Notes: generated by a model from the sequence alone, not told the origin. A stretch of DNA of 64,000 nucleotides from Bagarius yarrelli (GCA_005784505.1 VCAZ01000003.1:3628510-3692509), one strand, 5' to 3'. Positions 23,458 to 34,347 are shown, counted from the stretch's first letter. Program-made: numbers and translations.

Positions 23458-23995
23458 AGCTTGAAGGAGTTTAAAATATGTAGAATATTTCTAAATGCTT
23501 TGCCCTGCTCAAGGTTGTGATGGATCTGGTGCTCATTCCTGAAAATTTATATTCACAATCAATGTCAATTTAGATTCCACAACTTTTTTGCTGTCATATT
23601 TTTGGGAATCTGGTACCCTCACATTTCCACACAGACCTAAACTGAATAAAAACAATAAAATTAGGCTCTTCCACTATACTATTATCACAACATATTCATA
23701 TTTTAATTATATATTTATGTGTATAACAATGATATAATGCACTTTTACAGGTTTACAGGTTTAAACTGAAATGTGTGTTGGCAGTGTGTGTACACAACTA
23801 CTCTAGAGTAATAAAGATTTACCCAGTGTTTTTCTTTCAATCTTAATCATTTTCCCTTTTGTAATCAAGCATTTTCATATACCTGTCAGATCAAGACTGC
23901 TCTCTTGATAGTTGATTGACAGTGCACTTAACATAGACCCGTCCAGAATCCCCGCTATTTCAGTTTCAATACTGTGGCAGAATGCCGCCTAAGTG
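23458..23995. other. Non-coding spacer
   Basis: No recognised repeat or gene. Confidence 0.45.
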
Positions 23996-24140
23996 ATGGT
24001 GTGGTGTGCAGTTGTTGGGTGTACTAACAAACACAAGAGTCATTTAATTTCCAACATCTCAACCTCTGAAGTAGCTGAATTAGGTTTTTGAAGAAAAAGT
24101 GTGCGCAAATCATTTCTTACCAGACTTCTTTATAAATAAG
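23996..24140 (+). pseudogene. THAP-type zinc-finger fragment
   Basis: An ATG at 23996 opens MVWCAVVGCTNKH, typical of the start of a THAP domain (a C2CH DNA-binding zinc finger found in host proteins and P-element-like or other transposases). The first two cysteine ligands are codons 24005 and 24020. A TGA at 24089-24091 stops this frame, but a +1 shift at the preceding T run continues as EEKVCANHFLPDFF, giving the C-x2-H pair (codons 24102 and 24111). The spacing between pairs is about ten residues shorter than usual and the central tryptophan is absent, so the domain is broken. No other domain follows. Confidence 0.5.
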
Positions 24141-24464
24141 GGTTAATATAAAGCAAATTTGCTTAAATGCTACTTCTGAAAAATGGATCGGTAAAAACTA
24201 TTAGTGTTCCCGCTTCACCTCCAGAGGAAATGAATGTAATTTTTTCTATGAATCTTTGCAAATCGCCTATTCTAATAATGTGCTATGTTAGCAAATTTCA
24301 CAATAAATGTGGCTAAAGTGTAAGTTACATTTTAAAGAAATTTGTTATGTTGTCTTTTCTGTGTACAACCTCCACATAATTCAAAGTTTTTAATGAGCAG
24401 TTTATTAAAGTGATTGCTTTATTACAAACTGTCTAGGTGTTCAGTAAGGGTAACATGGTAAAAG

Positions 24465-24602
24465 GAAAGTGGTAGCCAAAAATCAATGTGTTGAAATGAC
24501 CACAAGATGACTACCAAGTTGCCACTTCTGAGCCCTAGAGCATGGACAGTGAACAATAAGATAAATGTAAGTCACACTGAGTAAGGGCGTCTGCCAATGA
24601 TA
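24465..24602 (+). mobile_element. Family 2 SINE, degenerate
   Basis: Ends with ATAAGATAAATGTAAGTCAC and GTAAGGGCGTCTGCCAATGA, the characteristic tail. The head at 24465 (GGAAAGTGGTAGCCAAAAAT) is heavily decayed. Confidence 0.6.
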
Positions 24603-26140
24603 ACACTATTAAACTTACCTGATTTATAATGATTAATAAGTAATATAAAATTATTTTATTTCATATATTATTTATTTTGAGTGATTTAAAAATAACTTTA
24701 AATCATTGTGGAGCAGTTATAACTGCATGTAAAACAATAGTACCTGCAGAACAGTCTTTACAGTGTAATGAAATGCCCACAGAACAGAGAAGTGGGGTAA
24801 ACAGATTGACCAAAATGACAAATCCAAGCAAACTGATATATTCCAAATATAACAGAAATATACATACTGTATACAGTACCGTAGAACAATGCAAGGAATT
24901 CTAATATCCAAGCTAACGATATTTTGCTTATAACCCTGAAATATGTATCTAATGAAATGCCATACATATGGAAGCTTGACAAAATGAATAAACATGAAAA
25001 TGCAAATAGCAATCCAATCTGGTAGCCGTCAGATATGTCACAAGCCCACAAAGGTTTGAATGCAAATCCAGGTATATTGGCAAAATAGACAAATCCAAAG
25101 GGCAGAGACAAAGTCAATGCCAAAACATGGCTTGGGTCAGGTGATCAACAAAGGGGCTAGACCTGCAGACAAATAAAACTTGATAACCTAAATAATTAAG
25201 TTCAGTACTAAACTAGTGTGTCCTGAAAGATGGAGGCTTGCTAATGTCAATAATGATACCCTAGAGGAGCTAAACCTCAAAATAAGCCGAGGTTTGTGAT
25301 GTGTTTATGCAGACATCTAGTAAAAAAATGGGTTAAGCTGTGACAGAAACATTTGCAATAAAGACAACTAAATGTAAAAGACATTGCTTTAATCGTTTTA
25401 AATGACAGTTGAAAGAGATTTAAACAACTTCAAAATATGATGTTGGCATATTTCCACGATTTTGCCCACCCCTGTGGAGGCTGACATTTAAAGCCTGAAT
25501 AAATCCCAGCTCATCACAGAATATTTTTTACTTCTTAGGTTTAAAGTTAATTGCATTGTAAACACATTTGTGAGCAGTCATATAACTACATAACCAGGGT
25601 GCTCCTTGTTGAATTATTTCCAAGTGAGGAGTGAGTGTTCTGCCATATAACTGAGCCTTTGTGTCCCTGCGGACTCTCACTTTGACACTGAAAGTGTGTA
25701 AACAAAGTACTTCTGATACAGCACAGATGTTTGAAAAAATGCGTCTTGTAGTTTATAAAAGACATCAGCAGCAAAACATTTCTGCTTCATTTTCTCTTAT
25801 GCTTTATTAATAGTCTTCTTGCGAGGCATGACTAGTTTTATAATTTTGCCAGCTTTCCAAATCTTGTTGGTTCACTTCTCTTAACGTGTTGGACTTTACT
25901 CCACTGATAGCCAAGCCATGCAGAGAATGTGGGTTGCATTTAAATACCTCATTACCTGATCAAGCAACGAATGTACTTCATACCTCATTACGCATTTCCT
26001 GCTGAGTGATTTGTTCAATTAAGCATAAATGTTTTGCAAATAATTGCAATTTTTTATGAGTATTGAACAAATTCTATTGATTTTTTTTGTAATAAGATCC
26101 AAACCCAAATTTTTTTTATGTGATTTATGCATTTGTCTCA
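24603..26140. other. Non-coding stretch
   Basis: AT-rich. A hydrophobic 121-residue antisense frame (24758-25123) overlaps other frames on both strands and shows no domain, so it is judged a chance frame. The segment 25790-26000 is of mixed composition and could be conserved non-coding DNA, unproven. Confidence 0.45.
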
Positions 26141-26233
26141 ATAAACTGCTTTATCCAGGTCGGTGCCAAGGTCACCTTTACCCCTTTTCCAGAAAAAGTG
26201 GGTGTAAAGGGGAGAACATCATGAACACACAAA
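26141..26233 (-). mobile_element. DANA-like SINE fragment interrupted by a Tc1 insertion
   Basis: AACTGCTTTATCCAGGTCGG and AAAGGGGAGAACATCATGAA are the tail-side and core motifs of an antisense SINE. It breaks off exactly at the Tc1 terminus at 26234, and no clear continuation is visible beyond 27667. Confidence 0.5.
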
Positions 26234-27665
26234 CAGTGCCCTCTACAATTATTGGCACCACTGGTTAAGATGTGTAGGCTTCTAATAAATTATTTTATTT
26301 TCAAAACAATATAGGACCACAATGCAAAAAAGGGAAACATCCAAACTTCAACTGAAGTACATTTATTCAGTAGGGAAAATCCCACATTAATTATTTTTTT
26401 TTTACATGAACAGTTATTGGCACCCCTGATGTTAATACTTTTTGCCAAAAAAAACAGCACTCAATCTCCTCCTATAACATTTCACAAGATTAAAGACTAC
26501 AGAGAAAGTGATTGTTAACCATACCTCTTTACACAATTTTTCTAGATCCTGGTCCTGGTTCCTCTCTTATGCACACTCCTCTTCAGCTCACCCTGCAGGT
26601 TTTCAATTGGGTTTAGGTCTGGTGACTGAGATTGCTATGGGATAAGCTAGATTTCTTGCTGAAAGACCTAATAACGACCCATCTTTAGCTTTCTGGCAGA
26701 GGCCATCAGGTTTTGATTTAAAATGCCCTGGTATTTCAAAGAGTTAACGATGCTATTCAGCCTAACAAGGTTTCCAGAGCCTTTGGAAGAGAAAGAGGCC
26801 CACAGATCTCACATACTTCACAGGTGGCATTTTTTGCATACTCATCTTTTTTTATGCTAGACACACTTAGAGTCTTTGTTGCCAACATGTTCTATCTTAG
26901 TCTCATCTGACCAAAGCACATGGTCCCAGTTACCCAGTACCCAGTACCGCTTAGCAAACTCCAGACATTTACGTTTGTGATTGTAGGTGAGAAAAAGCTT
27001 TTTCCTTGCATGGCTCCCAAACAGCTTGTTGGCATGTAGATTGCGTCTGATTGTTGTTATGGACACCTTGTAACCCCAAGATGCCACTCTCTGATGCAGT
27101 AATAGTGCCCTTTGGAAATTTCTTAAATTTCTTACCATCCTCCTCACTGTGCCTGGTGGCAAGTTTAACTTGGGTCCTTGTCCAGCCTTGTTTGTCACTG
27201 TTCCAGTTGTTTTGAACTTTAATGATTCCTCTGACTGTAGATATGGGCAAGTTTAGGTAAGTGGCTATTTTCTTGTAGCTATTGCCTGACTAATGAACGT
27301 ACTTACATCTGCCTTACTTGAATGAGGTGTTCTCTTGTTTTTTCCACGTTGAAGAGTGGAGGCATAAATTACTAATTAAGTTTCTAGATAATTAATTACT
27401 AATTAAGATCCTGATCAACTTCCACTTCCAACTACATTTATTTTATAATAATTGTTAGGGCGCCAATAATTGTGAAACAGGTGATATAATAGAAAACAAT
27501 AATTTTAGTCATGGATTTCTTTTTATTTTTGTAAATTGATTTGAGTTAAAGGTTAAATTTATAACATTTTCAGTGTGAGATTATACTTCTGCAATAAAAA
27601 TTGAATTTATTTTATGGCTTTTAAAACATCTTAACCAGAGTTGCCAGTAATTGTGGAGGGCACTG
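26234..27665 (-). mobile_element. Tc1-like DNA transposon with both terminal repeats (family C)
   Basis: A 1432-bp unit with long terminal inverted repeats: CAGTGCCCTCTACAATTATT at 26234 pairs with AGTAATTGTGGAGGGCACTG ending at 27665, and the match extends inward through the GGTTAAGATGT motif. The right flank is TA; the left flank is AA where TA is expected, a likely single mutation of the target duplication. A minus-strand transposase pseudogene occupies the interior. It is a complete-length but dead copy. Confidence 0.92.
26573..27340 (-). pseudogene. Tc1-like transposase (family C)
   Basis: The N-terminal DNA-binding half is spread over two frames: KKIATYLNLPISTVRGIIK (helix-turn-helix), then ARKKLFLTYNHKRKCLEFAK and VLWSDETKIEHVGN, where the first catalytic aspartate lies in WSDETK. 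The region of the second aspartate is not recognisable. The third catalytic block SPDLNPIENL is readable at about 26590-26635 with its glutamate intact, in yet another frame, ending at a TAG soon after. Multiple frameshifts and a shortened middle mean no functional protein. Confidence 0.85.
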
Positions 27666-27743
27666 TATTTAGCAAGAGGGAATTTAGCATAGGCAATCCA
27701 TTGCCTACTTGGACTTGGGAGGTCAAATAAAGCCAGTTCTAAC

Positions 27744-27905
27744 ATTTAGATTTACAGCCTTTGGCAGACGCCACTCTCCAAGCAGTTTACATTTATCTTA
27801 TTTATACCACTAAACTGTTAAGGGTTAAAAGTCTTGCTTAGGTGCCCAGCAGGTCTTAGCAAGACCTTTAACCCATGACACCTTAACCACTGAGCTAGCA
27901 CTTCC
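27744..27905 (-). mobile_element. Family 2 SINE
   Basis: Antisense copy: CAGCCTTTGGCAGACGCCAC, GGGTTAAAAGTCTTGCTTAG and CACCTTAACCACTGAGCTAG mark tail, middle and head in order. Confidence 0.8.
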
Positions 27906-28029
27906 ACAGGGAACTTGTGCACTACATTTAAACTTAGGGCATGCAGACAACCTTATCAACCTTATAAACCACATTCTAAGAAATGCATATACTGTATATA
28001 TCTTACATTATTCGAAAAAAAAAAAAAAT

Positions 28030-28150
28030 AGCATTTGAGGGTTAAGGGCCTTGCTTAAGTGCCAGGTAGAAGCTGCTTGGTAGCCCTGGAATATAATTTA
28101 CTAACCTTTTAATAGGTAGACTAACATCATAAGCACAGAACTACCTCTTT
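28030..28150 (-). mobile_element. Family 2 SINE, degenerate and truncated
   Basis: Begins after an A run with GCATTTGAGGGTTAAGGGCC and TTGCTTAAGTGCCAGGTAGA. The head side is decayed and the tail motif is missing. Confidence 0.55.
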
Positions 28151-28737
28151 TGTAATACTGCGGTAAGGACACAAAGTCTGCACAGACTGCAACTTGATTT
28201 TAAAATCAAACAAGAGATCTGTTTGAATTTTAATCGACATCATGGGCAGGTTTTCACCCTGCTCAAGCATAAGAAAATTCTTTTATGCCTATGAATAGGC
28301 CTATATTGCTTACAATAGAAAACATTTTTTATAGAAAAATAAATTATTAATAGCTAGAGGCTGCTTAAAATTGGTAGACAAGTCAAGCATTGTAACTTCA
28401 TTTAATTTCCACTTTACAAACAAAGACCACACCACAATCAAGGTTGGAGAATATTGATTTATTGAGTAAAGGGAATGAGGTTTAGGGGGTTTGGGGTTTA
28501 GGATGAAGATAAAGATGAAGGAAAGGGGAGTAGAAAAAGAATAAAGGGGTGAAGTTTGATTGGGTTTCTGGAGGGGTGGCCCAGAGCAACTCAGATTGGG
28601 GGTATTGCCTTGTTATAAGGTTAGGCCAGACGATCAGAGCCCCCCCCCAAATACAACCTGAAAGAAAAGAAAATAGGGAATAAGGGTAGCTGAATGGAAA
28701 GGGTAACTGAAAGATTTGAGAGGAAAGACAAAAGGTG

Positions 28738-28792
28738 TGATATGGGACAGCCCGATATATAGGGATGTCGGGTAATTGGTTAGACATGGCCT
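28738..28792 (-). repeat. Direct repeat, downstream copy (DIRS-like element)
   Basis: Begins GATATGGGACAGCCCGATAT and ends TTAGACATGGCCTT. It partners the copy at 31231, 2493 bases away in the same orientation. Confidence 0.8.
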
Positions 28793-28816
28793 TAAACTCA
28801 TCACATCATTATGAGT

Positions 28817-29400
28817 TTAAGCTGGGCAATCAGGAACCCCTAAGTTAGGAAAAGCAGAAGAAAGTTTAGTTTGTTCAAGGTCTTTGAGGTTTTTTACAGT
28901 CCTGTTGGAGATTTTACATGTGGCTGCTGATGTTGCTGCCCTAATACAAAGTGATTGAATTGAGTAATGTTTGAGGGGAATGCTGGAGATTCTGAGCATT
29001 TGCTTAACCAGAATGTTGTGGCCAGTGTCCTGGTTTTCATAAGGAAGAGAGGGTCTTTAGAAGAAGTATCTAGAGCAGACATATTTGAAAATTGATGGAA
29101 AGATGTAAACTGAAATTGAGGTTCTTGCTTGTTTGGTTTTGTCTCTTCGAAGGGTGAAGATGAGTGTCTAAGTAGTTGACAGGGCAGTTGCAGCCAGTGG
29201 TTAGCACAAATTTTTAGAGATGAATGAGCATGGGATATGAAGTTACAAATAGACAGCATTCTGGTGGATAGGAAAGGAAGCTGGTAGAATGAATAGTAAG
29301 CCTTGAAGCAGTTACAGTCTGTGAGGTATGCAGAAAGCGTACTTGGGGTGAGGCCATTAAGAAGAGCTTCTTAAAATGTGTTTGTAGGATTCCTGAGCTG
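28817..29400 (-). pseudogene. DIRS tyrosine recombinase remnant
   Basis: The C-terminal catalytic part reads ISSIPLKHYSIQSLCIRAAT then SAATCKISNRTVKNL. It aligns with the usual GHSFRIGAATTAA box of DIRS recombinases, where histidine and arginine of the HxxR motif activate the scissile phosphate. Here histidine is glutamine and arginine is cysteine, so both catalytic positions are lost (the arginine change is a CGT to TGT CpG-type transition). Just upstream another frame gives DPLFLMKTRTLATTFWLSK, the expected preceding segment. The protein, even if expressed, could not recombine. Confidence 0.75.
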
Positions 29401-29409
29401 TGGGATTAG

Positions 29410-29680
29410 TTGAAGACTGTTGATAAAAGCAGTAGGACTGGTGTAGGATGGATATCCAATTCTGGAGCCAAGAGTCAGAATTTCTAAAATGAAAAACTAT
29501 GGAAAGCTATCAGATTTTCGTGTCCAGGTATGTGAGCTGCTCAGAGAAGGAATTGTTATTAAGCAAAAATTAGTGTGAGCCTGCACCCGAATTGCATTAT
29601 GGTTGCTGAATGTAATCTGCCCTTGTTAATGATCTTGACTACTGCTGCATTGTGGCGGTGGATATGCATTGATTTTCTAG
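29410..29680 (-). pseudogene. DIRS RNase H-like remnant
   Basis: Antisense frame contains DNAAVVKIINKGRLHSATIM, matching the end of the RNase H domain of DIRS-like elements (D.....V.IINKG), followed after stops by AAHIPGHENLIA, the HIPG..N.IAD signature. It sits between the reverse transcriptase and recombinase remnants as expected. Confidence 0.75.
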
Positions 29681-29799
29681 AGTATTCATGCCCCCAAAGG
29701 ATGGCTGATATGATTATGGGGTATATTTCGTAAGCTGTGTTAAAAAATGCTACTGCCTGTGAATTGAGGGAATTGAACTCTGGAGGCCATTTGGAGGTG

Positions 29800-30175
29800 A
29801 ATCAGTGCTCTTTTTAAAAACCTGATTTCTCCTTTGATATTAGGATGATGAGTCTGGTGAAAAGATTTATTAACGTGGAAAGTCCTTATCATGCTGGAGT
29901 GGATAGAGGTGTGACAACTAGGGAATTAAGGAGGTGGAGGAAGTCTGTGGTTGATGGTGAGGATCCAGCATAATGCGAGTGAGTCAAAGAACTTGGGGCT
30001 ACTTCTGTAAGCAGGTGCTCTTTCCAGAGACTCTGAAAAAGAAAGGCACAATTCTGAATGGATGGGCAATATTTTGATTATATCTGCATTGATTATATCT
30101 GTTTTGGGGAGCTGGACTTTGTGGCCTGTCAGACGGATGGGCTTGACGTCATGATCCGTAGCAGCATATTGCATG
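29800..30175 (-). pseudogene. DIRS reverse transcriptase remnant
   Basis: An 82-codon frame contains LPKTDIINADIIKILPIHSE (the KxDIxxAxKxxPIHP-type motif of DIRS reverse transcriptases) and SSPKFFDSLALCWILTINH (the SSPKIFDSLSQALCWI-type motif). The catalytic LLDDF box that should follow cannot be read intact; the region is frame-shifted. Upstream sequence to about 31000 is too decayed to assign. Confidence 0.75.
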
Positions 30176-31230
30176 GAATAGTCTGGGGCTAGGATGATAA
30201 TTCTTAGGATGTGTGGTGGGAAGAAAAGTAAGTCGATTATCAGTCTCTTTAGGTTATTTACGGGTTGTGATGCCTACTGTTTAAGAGACCTATCATGAAC
30301 TAGTCTGTCAACTGTTTCGGGGGTGTATGAAAGATGTCGGTGTGAATTCTATATCTGTGTGAAAGCCATTTCTGAAACCGTTTATGAGAAAGGCGACAAA
30401 AAAGACAGCTGCTAAGGCTTTTATCTTAATTCGAGTGCTTTGCTAGTCAATCTGCTGGTGTGGTAGGGTTGTCAAGGAAGGAGCTTTTTGCGTGGGCTCC
30501 GCCACAGTATGAGCCGGTGTGAAAAAGCCGGCAGTTAGAAAGGGAGCAATTCTGAAAGTTGAAGTTATTGAACACCTTTTCCCACTCTGGTATAGCATTG
30601 GTCATCCCCTTTTTTTCTGAGCCTTTTAGAGCTAGAATGTTTACTTTTGGGGTGATGTTAGTGCTTGCTGAAGCTGGGTGTAAGGGAACTGTGGACTGTA
30701 AGTTAAGGACACCTCAGAATGTCCCCTTATTGAACTGCTGCTTGGGTGGCAGAGGATGTGGTAGAATCCTGTCTTTCCCAAGTGACGAACCATGTTGAGA
30801 ATAAATGAAAGGTAGTCAGTGAGGTCTGTGATCTGGTTACAGGTAGCAAATGATATCTATTTTTTGGTATATAACCGAAGCCATGTTGCATAGAGTAGAA
30901 GGAAGGCAGCATAGAGAACTGGTTGTTGGGATAAAAGGATCTATGTAAAAAAGGGTTTTAGGCAAGTTTTGAGCATAGAAAGAAGAAAAAGATTAAAATT
31001 GATTGAGCAAGTGGATTTGCTGATTAGCCACCAATAGGGGAAGCTCCTGTCTGAAGCTGTGGAGGGTGATTCCTTGTGAAGTCAAGTGTGATAGGGAATG
31101 ATGCGATAGGCTTTGTCGAAAGCATTACAGGCTCAGAGTTTATTGTTATAGAGGTTTTTGTTGATGCTAAATATAGTTGGAATAATCTTGCTTCGTTGTT
31201 TGTGTCAGTAAAATATATTCTCTTAGATTT

Positions 31231-31286
31231 AGAAGTGGGTTGATATGGGACAGCCTGAAGTATGAAGGAAAGTTGGGTGATTGGTT
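31231..31286 (-). repeat. Direct repeat, upstream copy (DIRS-like element)
   Basis: GATATGGGACAGCCTGAAGT to AAGTTTGGCCTT, partner of the copy at 28738. Confidence 0.8.
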
Positions 31287-31300
31287 AAGTTTGGCCTTGC

Positions 31301-32012
31301 TCCCGAACCTTAGTTATTCGGTTACAGCTACAGCTGTGACTTTGTAGGCCTTGCAGTAGCTGCATGACAAGGGATTATTGTAGCCTAATAAATAGTGTTT
31401 GAAGTGTTCCTGTATTAAGTGGTAAAAGTTTATTTCAAGCATCTGATTTCCATTCATTAGAATTTGCTGTCAGGCCCGCGCATGGCAGCGAAGCAGGGTG
31501 GCGATTGCACGGTTGCACACAATTTCAAACCCCTCTGACCTATTTGTCAGATGCCGTCTGTGGAAGGTCTGCTCTGCTGTTTTGGCATATAGCCCTGGCA
31601 TTAGGGTAATGATTCAGCTAGTGGAAGGAGCAGAAAGTAACAATCATCGTGGCTGCTAGATATTGTGTTTGTATGTGTGTGTGTGTGTGCGTTTGCGTGC
31701 ATGTGTATGTTAATGTGAGGTTGAATTATGTATAGCGATGAAGGAATAACATGTGGGTGACTTTCTCAGCATGTCATTCCCTCTATTTTGCTGCATCCAC
31801 CCTGAATCAATAGTGACATGTATGAAAGCAGTGGAGGCATACTGATGTTGGCAAAATGTTCTTTATTTAAGATGACATAGAAACCCATCTTAACAGAGAA
31901 TACCGTTCTAATGTGTGACTGCAAAACTGTGAAAAATCTGTCCAGTGTTTGGACAAATGAATTACCCTATAATTTTCATAGGAGACATTTTATTCACTAT
32001 TGCTGTCTTTTT
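31301..32012. other. Non-coding spacer with a degenerate (GT)n run
   Basis: A GT-rich run lies at about 31665-31720. The GC-rich piece 31470-31600 may belong to the retroelement's outer end but shows no coding motif. Confidence 0.45.
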
Positions 32013-32115
32013 TACAGCATTTGTCAGACGCCCTTATCCATAGCGACTTTTATTTATTTCTTTTATACAACTGAGCAATTGGGGGTTAAGGGCCTTGCTC
32101 AAGGGTCCACAGGAA
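32013..32115 (-). mobile_element. Family 2 SINE, truncated
   Basis: Antisense copy retaining ACAGCATTTGTCAGACGCCC, then TTATACAACTGAGCAATTGG and GGTTAAGGGCCTTGCTCAAG. The tRNA head is missing. Confidence 0.82.
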
Positions 32116-34339
32116 ACAGGAACATGATTTGTGAATATAAGAAATGTGAATATCATATTGTTGCGTTTTGTTTGCAAAGTGAGATTTGGAGTGTGATAAA
32201 TTGGAACGACTGTGAAATGCAACCACAAATAATAGAGACTATCAGTTGTCTCTGATTTCGGTCATACATTATAAGGACATACTTTTGTCAGCCACCCAGC
32301 TTCGTAAGGGGGTGTCACTGATTCAGGATCGGTAAATGTAGCTGTTTGGACACTACCACACTGCCTGATCAATAAAAGTGTTTTGATACTGAAAAGCTAT
32401 TTGATTCAGCAAAAAAACAATGTTACCCAGGCGGTTTACGATTTCATCTTCAAGGGGTTTTGCGGTTGTTACTTAACATCTCATTATTATTATCGATCAG
32501 TATTACTGTTAGCTAGCTTAGTGCAAAAACTATAATTTTTATTTAAGAAATGTATCATTATATGACGAAATTATGAAAACGAAAATTGCCATGTCATGTG
32601 CTGGGCTTTGCATATGGATAGGTTAAATTGGATGGCAATTCTACAAAGACACTGTACGCACTTAATTGATTAAAAACGACAGAAAATAGCGTCTATACCC
32701 TAGAAACATTATAGCCTCAGTATGACATGCAGCATTAGCCGTTGCACTTTTAACGAAGAATTTAAAAACCCCAGATTTGATAAAATTATACTTTTAATAA
32801 ATGTTGGTAGGCTGCCCCCACGCTACTACCACTACCAGGAACTAATCTTTCTCTGCTGACTTTACACATGCACATTACATGTACAATGTTTATACTGCAT
32901 AATGGGCACTTATACATGCACATAATAAAGATAATGGTTATTTGCATTATTATCTTTAAAAATCCTTAAATTGCATTTTGTGACGTGTGCCTTTTCTTTT
33001 GCAATCACCTCTTGTTTTTTTTTTTCTCATGCTCTTATAAGGATGTCATAGACTGCTGGAAGAATTTCATTGTATGGCATAACAGACAATTCACCTACAC
33101 ATGACAATACACTCTTTAATCTTTAATTCATCATTTGTAAAGTGCCTGAGACGGTAACAGCACTGTGCTTTTCTTGTAACGTACAGTATAATAGAATTTT
33201 GGACACTTACATTTATTTCATTTGACTGATAAATACGTTAATGCAAGTTCACTATGTCAAAAACTAGAAACAGCAATTCTGACATTTTTGTTCTGACATT
33301 AATAGAGAGTTAATTACAGTGTCGAGGCAATCGAACAGAGAGCCCTACGTACCCTGAGAGACGGTGAAACAGGCTGAGCAGAGCTAAAGGATCTGAGCAA
33401 GGATCTGTGGTGCAGTGCTGGAAGTAATAAGAGCTAAGAATCATGTTTCTTCTCACTTCTTGTGTATTTAAATTTAGACCATTTTCAATACTGTTCAGAA
33501 GAAGAGGCCGAGACCATTCAAAACTTTGATTGTCTTGAATCCCTGGTTCCAACATTTTAGTATTGGTTTAAATAATGTTCTATGGTAATTGTCTTCTGGA
33601 AAGCTGTGATCAGGTATGTGGGTTTATGTTATTCTTAACATACCCCAGCCATTAATAAGGTAATAATACTTATTATAACGACAGATACTATATTATTAAA
33701 GTGAAGCACACAAAATAAAGTCCTTGTGTATGAGTTTCCTGTTTAGCCATGAAAACAAACCAAAATAATTGAAAGATAGTTATTTATAGAACACACCTCT
33801 TCTACAGCATTAACTCATAGACTTCACAACCCTGCACAAAACAGGTGAAGGAAAGACCCACAATGAATTGGTATTCTTCCTTATTTTATTCGATGCTATA
33901 TTCAATCACACAAATTATATTTTATATTCACATGCAGACAAATCTTGTTTTTATTTCTGCTGCTGCAGAATTAGTATAACTGACATCATGCAAAACTTTC
34001 ACTTCTCCATCATCATTACTGGCCTTCAGACTTCAGCTCAGTTCTTTTTTCCCGATTTATCTTCCTGTCGGTTAGGAGAAAAGAAAAGGATAACGAAGAT
34101 GCAGTGGTGGAAGTACTGATAGAAGCATATTAGACTTGCATTAAATTATACTTTATAAAAACATTTTACTAACAGCAGGGATTGCATAATAATAAAAACA
34201 CACAAGCGTTATAGGTCATTTCAGTAATTTAGTTTGAGTTTATCAGTGAATGAGCCCTTTAAGTGAGCACTACAGACTACAGAAGACACTTGTTACTCCG
34301 CAAAAAATCCTTCACAGAAACTAAGAGGCCAAAAACACT
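32116..34339. other. Non-coding stretch
   Basis: Mostly unassigned. A LINE-tail-like piece (GGAAGAATTTCATTGTATGG, then ACATGACAATACACTCTTTA) may lie at 33050-33115. The antisense 81-residue frame at 33310-33555 has mixed composition but no recognisable domain or splice context. Confidence 0.4.
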
Positions 34340-34347
34340 GTTACAAC

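Larger units (their letters stand above)
28450..31300 (-). mobile_element. DIRS-like tyrosine-recombinase retrotransposon, decayed
   Basis: Minus-strand translation gives, in 5' to 3' order, reverse transcriptase, RNase H and tyrosine recombinase remnants, the layout of DIRS-like retrotransposons. These integrate their cDNA by a recombinase instead of an integrase and leave no target duplication. A 55-bp sequence starting GATATGGGACAGCC and running to GGCCTT occurs at 28738-28792 and again at 31231-31286, roughly 75% alike in direct orientation, as expected of split direct repeats in PAT/Ngaro-type members. An antisense AATAAA at about 28455-28462 may be its polyadenylation signal. All frames are broken. 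Outer limits are approximate. Confidence 0.75.

Noticed and set aside
24758..25123. 121-codon hydrophobic antisense open frame
   Set aside because: The same DNA is open in several frames on both strands, composition is AT-driven (rich in F, I, L, Y), and no domain, start context or splice pattern supports it.
28894..29259. 121-codon antisense open frame as a stand-alone gene
   Set aside because: Part of it reads as DIRS recombinase sequence (DPLFLMKTRTLATTFW) and then runs into the wrong frame of the catalytic box, so it is a frameshifted piece of the retrotransposon.
33310..33555. 81-codon antisense frame of mixed composition as a host exon
   Set aside because: No domain, no convincing splice sites at both ends, and no neighbouring exons on the same strand.
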